The position numbers and the translations under genes were made by a program. The notes beneath the pieces were generated by a model. The model ran no database searches, was not told where the DNA came from, and worked only from the letters and a program-made list of their open reading frames with translations. Below are positions 23,002 to 33,860 of a DNA stretch of 64,000 nucleotides, piece by piece. This DNA is from Dermacentor variabilis. Its lineage: Eukaryota > Arthropoda > Arachnida > Ixodida > Ixodidae. Numbering within the stretch: the stretch's first letter is position 1; every line of letters begins with the position of its first letter. Where the stretch lies: the NCBI RefSeq assembly GCF_050947875.1, contig NW_027460346.1, positions 2,794,000 to 2,857,999 on the forward strand. Direction: 5' to 3'.

Positions 23002-23430
23002 TAACTGTAAGAAATATTTATTGAAAAAAAAAACAAATTTTCTGGCAGCTAGCCTGCCAGAAAATTACTCTTATGCTATGTTTTCTGTTGTTATTTCTGC
23101 CAATATGCAGGCGGTCTATGTTTGCAACTAACCCAGAATTTCTGTGAAATTGACACACAGTTTCTGTTACGCTTCGTTTGCTGTTTTACATTTTTCGGCC
23201 ATTTCACAGGTATTTATGTTTGTAACAAATAGAAAATATCTATGAAGTTTAGTTTTCTGTTTGTTTTTCTGTTATTTCACAGGTTTTTCTGTTGGCTACC
23301 AAAAACAATTGTGTAAAGGTCCATTTTCTGACACCAAATTTTCTGGCATTTCACAGCTTTTTTTTGTTGTTGGCGTGAGTCACGGATATTTTCTGTGAAG
23401 TACATTTTCTGTCATTTCACACACTTTATT
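23002..23430. repeat. Degenerate minisatellite of TTTTCTGT / ATTTCACAG motifs
   Basis: At least five irregular repeats pair a TTTTCTG word with an ATTTCACAG word; together they approach the palindrome TTTCTGTGAAA. The left part holds a perfect hairpin with 13-base arms (AATTTTCTGGCAG at 23036-23048 and its complement at 23054-23066, 5-base loop). The start CTGTAAGAAAT recurs inverted at about 34850-34865 beside more ACAGAAAAT words, so this looks like a dispersed repeat with internal short repeats. Confidence 0.5.
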
Positions 23431-23633
23431 TCTTCCACACCGCATTTTAACGACTGGTATAGTATACAGAACATTACAACTGCTGCCACATTTCAACGCA
23501 ATGAGATATTTCACTGCTCTTATGCGACCACTAGAAATAGGCTTGGATTGACGCATGACACCGGCGACAGATGCCGAGAGCGAGTGGGGCTATACAAATT
23601 CAGGTACAACCAAATTAGGAAGGCCCACTAAGC

Positions 23634-24791
23634 TTGAGGAAAAACACTCCTTCACCAGAACAGGAATTGGCCTCCCTGGTGCAGTATTCAGTCACTACTT
23701 TCCTGATGATTCCTACAATTAACCCATGGCCCTCAGTCCCCAGCAGCTGCAGAGCAGCTGACAAAGGCCGCGTTCAGACCTGTAACGCAGCAGAGGGTGC
23801 TAAGAATCTCTGGGTCTGGATAGGCCGCCAATGGAAACTGACCGTATCAACCTGTAACAGCCGAACTCTATCAAGTGAAGCTAACTTCGCAGCACTCTTT
23901 GAAGAACTACCAGACATTGTTCGGAACAACATCGGCCTTAGTGAGAACAGAGGATCTGGTGAGGCTTATACACTACTGAATAACGGCCATGTCCACTGCT
24001 ATATAGAGGTCTCCCAGATAAGAAGCGATATGGGGTGGGATTCCTAATCCATAAGGACATAGAGGGCAACATTGACGAATTCTACAGCACTAATGAGAGC
24101 GTAGCAGTAGTTGTAATCAAACTTATTAAGAGGTATAGACTAGAGGTAGTAGAACCCTATGCTCCTACATCATGTCACAATGATGAGGTAGTAGATTACT
24201 TTGATGAAGATGTTGAATTAGCGATGAGAAAAGCGTAAACTAACTATACTGTAGTAATGGGCGACTTCAATAGAAAAGTGGGGAAAAAGCAGGTTGGTGA
24301 ACAAGCAATTGGCATCTATGGCGTCGATTCTAGGAACGCTAGAGCAGAGATGCTGGTAGAATTCGCCGAAAGGAATAAGCTAAGCATAATGAACACCTTT
24401 TTCAAGAAGCGTAGCAAGAGAAAGTGGACTTGGAAAAGCCCTAATAGTGAAACAAGAAATGAAATTGATTTCATACTTTCTGCTAATCCCAGCAAAGTGC
24501 AGGATGTAGAAGTGATATGTAGGGTAAAGTACAGTGATCGTAGGTTAGTGAGAGCTAGGATACACCTCAATTTGAAGAGATAAAGTGTAAAATTGGTCAA
24601 GAAGAAACAGGTCAACTTAGAGGCAGCAAGGGTAAAAGCAGACAAATTTAGGCTGGTACTTGCAAACAAATATGCAGTCTTAGAACAGAGAGATGAAGGT
24701 GACATAGAGGGTAATGAATGAGACCGCGTAACTAGGCTGGCTTCAGAGCAGCAATTGAAGTAGGAGACAAGGCACCAAGGGCACCAGTAGG

Positions 24792-24793
<2 letters not shown>
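23634..24793 (+). pseudogene. RTE endonuclease half, copy B
   Basis: The 5' part of the RTE protein is read in three shifted pieces: a leader and endonuclease start (LTVSTCNSRTLSSEANF), a middle (GFLIHKDIEGNIDEFYSTN, VVEPYAPTS) and the core at 24257-24583 (VMGDFNRKVGKKQVGEQ, ETRNEIDFILSANPSKVQ, KYSDRRLVRARIHL). The SDH motif is SDR here. Substitutions are spread throughout compared with copies C-E, consistent with an older or separate subfamily. It stops at the insertion of copy C. Confidence 0.75.
24784..24793. other. Target-site duplication of RTE copy C (left)
   Basis: CCAGTAGGCA here is repeated exactly at 27668-27677, on the other side of copy C. The left copy touches the element's 3' tail (ATC repeat on the plus strand). 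Confidence 0.85.
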
Positions 24794-24824
<31 letters not shown>

Positions 24825-27657
24825 GGTTACGCCCTCTGCAGGGCAAAGGCCTCTCCCATACTTCTCCAACAACCCCGGTCATGTACTAATTGTGGCCATG
24901 TCGTCCCGGCAAACTTCTTAATCTCATCCGCCCACCTAACTTTCTGCCGCCCTATGCTACGCTTCCCTTCCCTTGGAATCCAGTCCATAACCATTAATGA
25001 CCATCGGTTATCTTCCCTCCTCATTACATGTCCTGCCCATGCCGATTTCTTTTTCTTGATTTCAACTAAGATGTCATTAACTCGCGTTTGTTCCCTCACC
25101 CAATCTGCTCTTTTCTTATCCCTTAACGTTACACCCATCATTCTTCTTTCCATAGCTTGTTGCGTCGTCCTCAATTTAAGTAGAACCCTTTTCGGAAGCC
25201 TCCAGGTTCCTGCCCCGTAGGTGAGTACGGGTAAGAGACACAGCTATTATACACTTTTCTCTTGAGGGATAATGGCAACCTGCTGTTCATTATCTGAGAA
25301 TGCCTGCCAAACGCACCCCAGCCCATTCTTATTCTTCTGATTATTTCAGTCTCATTATCCGGATACGCGGTCACTACCTGCCCTAAGTAGATGTATTCCC
25401 TTACCACTTCCAGTGCCTCGCTATCTATTGTAAATTGCTGTTCTCTTCCGAGACTGTTAAACATTACTTTAGTTTTCTGCAGATTAATTTTTAGACCCAC
25501 TCTTCTGCTTTGCCTCTCCAGGTCAGTGAGCATGCATTGCAATTGGTCCCCTGAGTTACTAAGCAAGGCAATATCATCAGCGAATCGCGAGTTACGAAGG
25601 TATTCTCCATTAACTTTTATCCCCAATTCTTCCCAATGCAGGTCTCTGAATGCCTCCTGTAAACACGCTGTGAATAGCATTGGAGAGATCGTATCTCCCT
25701 ACCTGACGCCTTTCTTTATTGGGATTTTCTTGCTTTCTTTACGGAGGAATAGGGTGGCTGTGGAGCCGCTATGGATATCTTTCAGTATTTTTACATATGG
25801 CTCGTCTACACCCTGATTCCGTAATGCCTCCATGACTGCTGAGGTTTCGACAGAATCAAACGCTTTCTCGTAATCAATGAAAGCTATATATAAGGGTTGG
25901 TTATATTCTGCACATTTCTCTACCACCTGATTGATAGTGTGAATATGATCTATTTGTTGAGTAGCCTTTACGGAATCCTGCCTGGTCCTTTGGTTGACAG
26001 AAGTCTAAGGTGTTCCTGATTCTATTTGCGATTACCTTATAAATACTTTGTAGAAAGCCTACAGTAAGCTGATCGGTCTATAATATTTCAAAGCTTTGGC
26101 GTGCCCTTTCTTATGGATTAGGATTATGTTAGCGTTCTTCCAAGATTCCGCTACGCTCGAGCTCGTGAGGCATTGTGTATATAGGGTGTCCAGTCTTTCT
26201 AGAACAATGTTTCCAACATCCTTCAACAAATCTGCTGTTATCTAATCCTCCCTAGCTGCCTTCCCCCTTTGCATAGCTTCCAAGGCGTTCTTTACTTCTT
26301 CCGGCGTTACTTGTGGGATTTCAAATTCCTCTAGACTATTCTCTCTCACATCAACTTCGTGGGTGCTACTGGTACTGTATAAATCTGTATAGAACTCCTC
26401 AGCCGCTTGAACTATCTCATCAATATTAGTAACGATATTGCCGGCTTTGTCTCTTAACGCATGCATCTGATTCTTGCCTATTCCTAGTTTCTTCTTCACT
26501 GTTTTTAGGCTTCCTCCGTTCCTGAGCGAATGTTCAATTCTATCCATATTATAGTTCCTTATGTCAGCTGTCTTCCGCTTGTTGATTAACTTGGAAAGTT
26601 CTGCCAGTTCTATTCTAGCTATAGGGTTAGAGGCTTTCATACATTGGCGTTTCTTTATCAGATCTTTCGTCTCCTCCGATAGCTTACTCGTATCCTGTCT
26701 AACGGAGTTACCACCGACTTCTATTGCACGTTCCTTAATGATGCCCATAAGATTGTCGTTCATTGCTTCAACACTAAGGTCCTCTTCCTGAGTTAAAGCC
26801 GAATACCTGTTCTGTAGCGTGATCTGGAATTCCTCTATTTCTCTCTTACCGCTAACTCATTGATCTGCTTCTTATGTACCAGTTTCTTCCATTCCCTCCT
26901 TAGGTCTAGGCTGATTCGATTTCTTACCATCCTATGGTCACTGCAGCGTACCTTGCTGAGCACGTCCACATCTTGTATGATGCCAGGGTTAGCGCAGAGT
27001 GTGAAGTCTATTTCATTTCTAGTCTCACCTCTCGGGCTCCTCCACATCCACTTTCGGCTATCCCGCTAGCGGAAGAAGGTATTCATTATCCGCATATTAT
27101 TCTGTTCCGCAAACTCTACTAATAACTCTCCCGTGCTATTCCTAGTGCCTATGCCATATTACCCCACTGCCTTCTCTCCAGCCTGCTTCTTGGCTACCTT
27201 GGCATTGAAGTCGCCCATCAGTATAGTTATTTTGTTTTCACTCTATACCCATCGCCGACTCCACGTCTTCATAGATGCTTTCGACTTGCTGGTCATCATG
27301 ACTGGATCCAGGGGCGTAGACCTGTACAACCTTCATTTTGTACCTCTTATTAAGTTTCACAACAAGACCTGCCAACCTCTGGTTAATGCTAGAGAATTGC
27401 TGTATGTTACCAGCTATATTTTTATTAATCAGCTACCGGACTCCTAGTTCTCGTCTCTCTGCTAAGCCCCGGTAGCACAGGACATGCCCGCTTTTTAGCA
27501 CTGTATATGCTTCTTTTGGCCTCCTAACTTCACTGAGCCATATTATATCCCATTTACTGCCCTCTAATTCCTCCAATAGCACTGCTAGACTCGCCTCATT
27601 AAATAACGTTCTAGCGTTAAACGTTGCCAGGTTCATATTAGAATGGCGGCCTGTCCG
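24794..27657 (-). mobile_element. RTE LINE copy C, inserted in copy B
   Basis: Minus-strand RTE with its 3' ATC/GAT tail at 24794-24824 and its 5' end truncated in the leader (GGCGGCCTGTCCGG near 27645-27658). A filler of about ten bases separates the 5' end from the right target duplication. That filler (GCAAGCTCTTCCA, 27658-27670) copies the sequence lying just downstream in the target (27675-27687), a template-slippage footprint typical of LINE 5' junctions. Confidence 0.9.
24827..27640 (-). pseudogene. RTE endonuclease-reverse transcriptase, copy C
   Basis: The protein is readable almost throughout but in at least six frame segments: endonuclease start near 27640, ETRNEIDFTLCANPG and CSDHRMVRNRISL (27047-26835), linker and RT entry (26763-26242, GNIVTNIDEIVQAAEEFY), palm IDYEKAFDSVETSAV (25926-25699), FADDIALLSN (25680-25171) and C-terminus (25174-24827, LRDKKRADWVREQTRVNDIL). 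The endonuclease SDH motif is intact. The number of shifts marks it as inactive, though it is younger than the copy B host. Confidence 0.8.
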
Positions 27658-27667
27658 GCAAGCTCTT

Positions 27668-29528
27668 CCAGTAGGCAAGCTCTTCCAAGTAACAAAGGAC
27701 CTAATAAAGAAACGACAAATAATGAAAGTGTCCAAGTCAAGAGATAAGATACGATTCGTGGAAGTGTTAAAACTGATCAACAAGGCGAAAATAAGTGATA
27801 TTCGAAATTATAACGGGAGAAATACTGAAGAAGCCGTAAGAAATGGAAGAAGCCTGAAATCAGTGAGAAGGAAACTTGGCATAGGACAAACCAAGATGTA
27901 TGCACTGAAAGATAAGCAGGGTAATAATATTAGCAATCTCGAAGGCATAGTAACAACAGCGGAAGAATTCTATGCTGACCTATACAGTACCCAGAGGAGC
28001 CACGATACCTCCATCCGAAGCAGTGAGGAACAGGTTGCAGAAACTCCTCCTATAACTAGCGATGAGGTCAGAAGGGCCTTGCAAGACATGAAACGGGGAA
28101 CAGCGGGATGAGGAGATGGAATAACAGTCGATTTAATCAAAAATGGAAGAGACATAATGCTTAGAAAACTGGCGACTCTCTATACGAAGTGTCTATCGAC
28201 TGCAAGGGTCCCAGAAAACTGGAAGAATGCAAAGATTATACTAATCCACAAAAAGGGAGACGTTAAGGAATTGAAAATTTATAGGCCCATTAGCTTACTC
28301 CTGGCATTATATAAAATATTCACCAAGATAACATCTAATAGAATAAGGGCAACAATGGCCTTTACTCAAGCAAGGGAACAGGCATGTTTCAGGAAGGGAT
28401 TCTCTACAATGGATCACATCCATGTCATCAATAGGGTGATCGAGAAATCCGCAGAGTACAATCAGCCTCTATATATGGCTTTGATAGATTACGAAAAAGC
28501 ATTTGATTCAGTACAGATACCAGCAGTTATAAAGGCATCACGTAATCAAGGAATATAGATCGCTTACGTAAATATCCTGGAAGATATCTACAGAGACTCC
28601 ACAGCTACCCTAATTCTACACAAGAAACGTAGGAAGATACCTATAAAGAAGGGGATCAAACAAGGATACACAACCTCTTCAATGCTATTCACAGCGTGCT
28701 TGGAAGAAATCTTTAAACTGGAAAGGTTTAGGAGTAAGGATCGATGGCGAATACTTCAGCAACCTTCGGTTTCCCGATGGCATTGTTCTATTCAGCAGCA
28801 TTGCAGACGAGTTACAACAAGTGATTGAGGACCTTAACAGAGAGAGTGTAAAAGTCGGGTTGAAGAATGATATGCAGAAGACGAAGATAATGATGAATAA
28901 CCGGGCAAAGAAACAAAGAGTTCACGATCACCACTCAGCCATTGGAGTCTTTGAAGGAGTACGTTTACTTCAGTCATCTAAGTACAGGGAACCCTGATCA
29001 TGTGAAGGAAATTCATAGAAGAATAAAAATGGGTTGGATCGTATACGGCAGACATTGTCAGCTTCTGACTGGAAGATTACCATTATCATTGAAAAGCATG
29101 GTGTATAATCAGTGCATTTTACCGGCGCTGACATACGGGGCAGAGACTTGGAGAGTGACAAAGAAGCTTGAGAACAAGTTAAGGACCGCACAAAAAGCGA
29201 TGGAACGAACAATGCTAGGAATTACCTTGAGAGACAGGAAGAGAGCGGTTTGGATCAGAAGGGAAACGGGTATAGCCGATATTCTAATTGACATTAAGAG
29301 AAAAAAATGGCGCTGGGAAGGTCATGTAATGTGCAGGTTAGATAACGGTTGGACCATTAGAGCTGCAGAATGGGTACCAAGAGAAGCGAAGCGCAGTAGA
29401 GGAAGGCAGAAGAGTAGGTGCTGTGATGAAATTAGGAAATTCGCGGGTGCTAGTTGGAATTGGTTGTGGCGGACAGGGGTAATGGGAGATCGCAGGGAGA
29501 ATCCTTCTCCCTGCAGTGGACATAACAA

Positions 29529-29530
<2 letters not shown>
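27668..29530 (+). pseudogene. RTE reverse transcriptase half, copy B
   Basis: The second half of copy B resumes after the target duplication. Pieces read KDLIKKRQIMKVSKSRDK, LKLINKAKISDIRNYNGRN, the RT entry NAKIILIHKKGDVKELK, palm LIDYEKAFDSVQIPAV and, after shifts around 28560-28900, the C-terminus MVYNQCILPALTYGAETWR and LRDRKRAVWIRRETGIADI up to 29535. The catalytic FADD box region near 28770 is damaged (reads FPDGIVLFS). Several stops interrupt it. Confidence 0.75.
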
Positions 29531-29565
<35 letters not shown>

Positions 29566-29689
29566 CGATGATGAAAAATTGCAAGTTGGTATTGAGCAAT
29601 AATTGTAAACGCATGCGAAATATAAACAAGGTAGTCATGACTGGTATTTTACTATGTCTTTCAGCATCATGTAATTAAGGCAAATGGTA

Positions 29690-30487
29690 AATGGGTGACC
29701 GATGAAGAAATAAAATAAAATTGCCCTCCCTGCACTGTTACATGGGACAGCTGCTAAATAACGTATACAGTAAAAGCCCGCAAAATATGCAGTAATGGCA
29801 AGTAAACAGGAGCACATATGATTCACTCTAAAACAGTAGTACAATACAATGATTGCAACACAGAAAGTAGTAATACCTGTACAATCGAGACAACCAGTCA
29901 TTAAAGTGTGACGGCAAGTATATGCATAAGGAAAGTGTCTTGGGCAAATTGTGCTCTGCTCGACACTAGTACAGAATAAGGCAGCTAGTGACATAGAAGC
30001 TACAGAACATAAGGCATGCCACAGGCTTTTTGCATTATTACAGTATAACCAAAACATTGGATGTAGAAGTTGGATGAGGCCAGCTCGCGAAATAAAATAA
30101 TTATAAAAATGAAAACAGTAATACAATACAATGAATATACAACTGGTGACTAAACTGTAGCGGCAAGTATATGCATTAGAAAAATTGTGCAAATTCGCAA
30201 ATGATGCCTTCCTTGACACTAATACTCCATGAAGCAGTGAGATACGAGCGACAAGTCATAAGGCATGAAACAGGCTGTTTTAATCATCACTGTGTAACCA
30301 TAATGCAACCAATTGCACACCTTCAATTAGTACGTCCAATCTTGCGACTACAATAACTATAAAGATCAATTTAGTAATGTAACGAATACAACCGGTTAAG
30401 AAACAGTAATGGCAAGTATATGCATAAGGAAAATTATGCATAGCGGCAAAATGTGCCTTGCTTCACACTAATTTCTAAAACAGCGTG
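29690..30487. repeat. Satellite array, about 250-bp monomers, left part
   Basis: The word AAGTATATGCATAAGG or a near match recurs at about 29912, 30161 and 30411, and AAGGCATG at 30011 and 30260, giving a period of 249-250 bases. Each monomer also has a GACACTA..ACTGCATGAAGCAG block and a TGTAACCATAA block. The array continues on the far side of the palindrome at 30488-31234. Confidence 0.75.
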
Positions 30488-31234
30488 AAACAAGACTGGA
30501 CAAGAAAAAGCACACACTGACATGAGTGCCGAATTTCAACTGTTTATCCCTTGATGTTGCTACGTATAAATACACACCGCCAGAATGAATGTGAAAAGGA
30601 CAATCAAGGTGACTGACGCGCACCTGTACAACTCAATTCTTTGCTTGATAGTGCCAGCGATGACACGATCACACACCTTACCTGCTCGTGCAATATTCAT
30701 TGCCTCGATAGTCTTGCTAAGCCGCTTGTCTCTGTGGCGGTTGATAATATGACTTCAAACAAAAGCACAAATGTGCTAGAATGACTCTGTCACCTAGCTT
30801 GTGTCCCACGTTGACGGCAGTGCCGGCTGAGGTGGTCCTGGTTGCTCTCGTTAACATTGTATTCATTGTAGCCGACACTTCCGTCAATGCAGGACTCAAT
30901 CTAGGCGACGGGGCCGTTCTAGGCCATATGTGCCTTTGTTTATACCGTGGTAATACCAGCCATCACAAATACAAGCGGGTTAGGGAGCTTATCGAGGCAA
31001 TGAATATTGCACGTGCAAGTAACAGGTGCGTGAACATGGCATCGCTGGAACTATCATAAAAGAGGTAATGTTTTTTAGATCGTGTGCAATCAGCAAAGGG
31101 CTGAGTTGTATCGATTGTGCTTTTCAGTTTCATGCTGATGGTTCATGCGTGTATTTATAGAAGGCAACAGCAAGAAATAAACAGTTGAAAGTGAGGGCTC
31201 ATTTCCTGTGCTGTTTCTTGTCCCCTCTTGTTTA
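30488..31234. mobile_element. Head-to-head pair of truncated Penelope-like 3' ends
   Basis: The two halves are reverse complements over about 365 bases each (outer ends AAACAAGA..GGACAAGAAA, centre at about 30865). Each half, read outward, encodes a short C-terminal peptide and a 3' untranslated region ending ATAAACAGTTGAAAG. The right half gives HHKYKRVRELIEAMNIARA followed by a Cys and a short serine/alanine-rich end (to 31059), which resembles the last part of the GIY-YIG endonuclease of Penelope-like elements. The left half gives a diverged version on the minus strand. The pair sits inside the satellite array. Element class is inferred; the inverted arrangement itself is plain. Confidence 0.65.
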
Positions 31235-31239
31235 GCTCT

Positions 31240-31935
31240 TTGAGCAATTAGGAACCGCCAACTCGCCCAACAAGCATCAATTTTGCCTTACACTAATACT
31301 GCATGAAGTAGTGAGATAAAAGCAACAAGACAGAAGGCATGGAACAGTGCATTTTCATAGTGTAAGCATAAAACATTGATTCACTCTACTTAGCACGTCC
31401 AACCTTGCAACTACATAAATATAAAAATTCAAATATTTATACAAGAGAGAAATTAGTATTACAATGAATACAACCAGTCAATAAACTGTAATGGAAAGTT
31501 TATCCATAAGGAAAGTGTCTTGGGCTAGTACTGCATTAAGTACATTAGGTGCATTAACTAGTACTGCATTAAGCAGCGAGATAAGACATAAGGCATGCCA
31601 CAAGCTGTTGCATTACCACTGTGTAACGATAAAACATTGATTCACTCTACTTAGTATGTTAAATCTTGAGCCTATAATAAATATCAATGTCGGAATATTA
31701 TTACAATGCCATGAACACAGTACAGAAAGTAGCAATACAATAATTACAACCAGTCACAAAACTGTAACGCCAAGTATACGCATAAATATAATTCTGCGGA
31801 TTAGCAAATTGTGCCTTGCTTGACACTAGTGCTGCATGAAGCAGTAAGATACAAGCAACAAGACATAAGGCATGAACCAGGCAATTTGCATTATTTTAGT
31901 GTAACCATAAGAATTGATTTATAAGGTTTTCAAAT
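31240..31935. repeat. Satellite array, right part
   Basis: Monomers resume with the TTGCCTTACACTAATACTGC block. AAGGCATG recurs at 31334, 31590 and 31867 and the AAGT.TATGCATAA-type word at about 31493 and 31772, giving spacings of 256-279 bases, a little longer than on the left. A small internal duplication (ACTAGTACTGCATTAAG) sits at about 31527-31573. Confidence 0.7.
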
Positions 31936-32248
31936 TTTAGAGCAGTTAAAAGTAAAAGTCTTGCAACGATGTGATGAGGGAAGGAACTTTTGGAGAGAAG
32001 CAATGTTCTCTGTGGCCTCCAAGACCACGCAGAAACAGAAATATATAGGAATGTTAGCAACCACCGCGCCGTTCAACAACCTGGTGAAAATTGAATAGTT
32101 AGACAGTGACCCGTTTTTAGCATTGTACCAGCTAGGTCATTGACATACATTATATAAGTGCATCAATTGTTAGACGAAATTTTAGTATTTTTTTCAATAT
32201 CATCCTTTTTAAACATAGCATAAGGATGACAGCACAGTTTCATGTGAA

Positions 32249-32311
<63 letters not shown>

Positions 32312-32327
32312 TGTGTGTGTGTGCGTG
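32249..32327. repeat. (GT)n-(GC)n-(GTGC)n composite microsatellite
   Basis: A GT run passes through GCGC into a block of GTGC tetramers and back to GT. The alternating purine-pyrimidine pattern could adopt Z-DNA. The open frames across it are artefacts. Confidence 0.95.
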
Positions 32328-32338
32328 ATTAAAGATGT

Positions 32339-32490
32339 GGAGCACAACGTCGCGGTTATAATTGGTTTATTTACCGAACACTTTCGGTCGGTGGATCAAC
32401 CATCTTCAAGGACATCCCATGAAAAAGGTCGGTCCACCGACCGAAACTGTCGGGCAAATAAACCAAAGATAACCGGGAAGTTGTGCTACC
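32339..32490. repeat. Head-to-head inverted repeat with hammerhead-like cores
   Basis: Two arms of about 62 bases (32339-32401 and 32427-32490) are reverse complements with roughly a dozen mismatches and a 25-base centre. Each arm read outward has a potential stem GGTCGGT..ACCGACC followed by GAAA, then AAATAAACC and a GTTGTGCT block. On the minus strand CTTGAAGA precedes the stem, resembling the CUGANGA...GAAA core of hammerhead ribozymes known from Penelope-like elements. Both cores are degenerate. Confidence 0.6.
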
Positions 32491-33534
32491 CATCTTCCTA
32501 AATACGCTTGGCCCATTGAAAAATATAATTACCTTATATATAGACAGAAAGAGAGGTGAATAAGGGGGAGGAGTGGTACTTGTCGGCGGAGAACCTCACC
32601 CCGGAATAAATTTCTAGCTACGCCACTGGTTGAACACGAACTCAAGAAAAAAGTTTTTTTCTGTATTTACTTTCAGCACACGTACATGAACTTCCTTAGA
32701 GCAGTATTTTACTAGCTGCAGTAAATAAGCAAGAGTCGCATCCCAATTTCCTTCCGTAGCTGATTAGCTTTTTTGGGTGCAGCAAGCATTTTTCAAGATT
32801 GCTTTTGTATTATCAGCAATATTCTAAAAGGGTCCTCTGATAAATGAATACGCCTATAACGTTGATCAACACTCCACATGTGAGCAGAGCAAAAACCAAA
32901 ACAAGGAAGGTTATCACAGTTCAATTAATAAGTGAACTCGGTACTTACCTCTGTATGAACTCCAAGCAGAGGCTTGTGTCCTTGGGGTGTGCAAGATTGA
33001 ATGCAAAGGGCACGAAAAACATGGGCCTGAAAGCCTGGTATGGGTTGGTTCCATGCATCACAGGCAGTGTGTCAATGCATATGGTGACGCTCTTTGCAGT
33101 AAGAAAACTGCCTCCTGCAAAAAACAAGTTTTAAATCAGGAATGCTTGCCCGAGTATGGTACCACAGAAAATTATATATTTTGCAATGATGAAAGGAGAA
33201 CATGGCATGCCCCAAGATTATCATCACTGGCAGATTCATGGTGCAAGAGAAAGTGAAAGACATATTAGAATTAATGTCTACCAAAGCGGCACCATGTGAA
33301 AGCTCAAACTTTACATTGGGGACAAATAAGCATTTGTCAAATCATAAGTATATGAATAACGCATTTCATTGCTTGCTCAGGCTCATGATAATGTTCCTCC
33401 TCGACATTCTGTATTGAATTAAATGCTTTGGCTTATATGTAATTAGGTGTCAACCAGATTTTAAGGCGCTAAAACCAGCATAGACGTTTAAACGTGTTGA
33501 CTTAATATTTTACTATACTGGGACTAATATATAG
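32491..33534. other. No identified gene; weak coding-like frames
   Basis: Minus-strand codons at 33127-32945 read a segment with PKDTSLCLEFIQR that looks protein-like, and plus-strand frames overlap it. I cannot place it in a family. No RNA gene or element boundary is visible. Confidence 0.25.
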
Positions 33535-33860
33535 CTATATACAGGGTGTCGCACGTAACATGAGCCAAACTATCAAAATATGCAAATGCCACGTAGCTCG
33601 ACAGGGCCAAGGTAATGTTGTTTGCCGTCGCTTGGAGATACTCAGGTTAATTTTTTCTCATTCCACCTAATCAGATAATTAATGAATATTGATTAATTAA
33701 GAAACTTCTCACATATTATAATTAGATTAAAAGTGTCAATGAGAAAATTGCAGAGCAACATGAAAAGCTCCCGATACAACTTTCTCTTGCTCGATCCGTT
33801 CTACATAAGTGTTTTTCCGAACGTGAAACATGCATGAATAAAAATTCAATAAAAAACAAC
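33535..33860 (+). mobile_element. TATACAGGG-terminated repeat family, copy 3
   Basis: Begins ATATACAGGGTGTCGCACGT and continues through a TGCAAATGCCACGTAGCT block and AT-rich AATTAAT blocks, the same order seen inverted at 21475-21680. No coding capacity. The right end is uncertain. Confidence 0.45.

Larger units (their letters stand above)
23634..29573 (+). mobile_element. RTE LINE copy B, split by copy C
   Basis: A divergent RTE subfamily member. The 5' half occupies 23634-24793 and the 3' half 27668-29573, closing with a GAT-repeat tail (29531-29573). It is interrupted by RTE copy C in the opposite orientation, with a 10-bp target duplication. Its leader still matches the copy A leader (CAGTCCCCAGCAGCTGC) but the tRNA-like head is missing. 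Copy B must be older than copy C. Confidence 0.85.

Noticed and set aside
24794..29573. Evidence of BovB horizontal transfer
   Set aside because: The elements are RTE-clade like BovB, but nothing in the window alone shows closeness to vertebrate BovB; a phylogeny would be needed.
29690..31935. CRISPR array
   Set aside because: Whole 250-bp monomers are repeated with no short constant repeat and unique spacers, and the context is eukaryotic.
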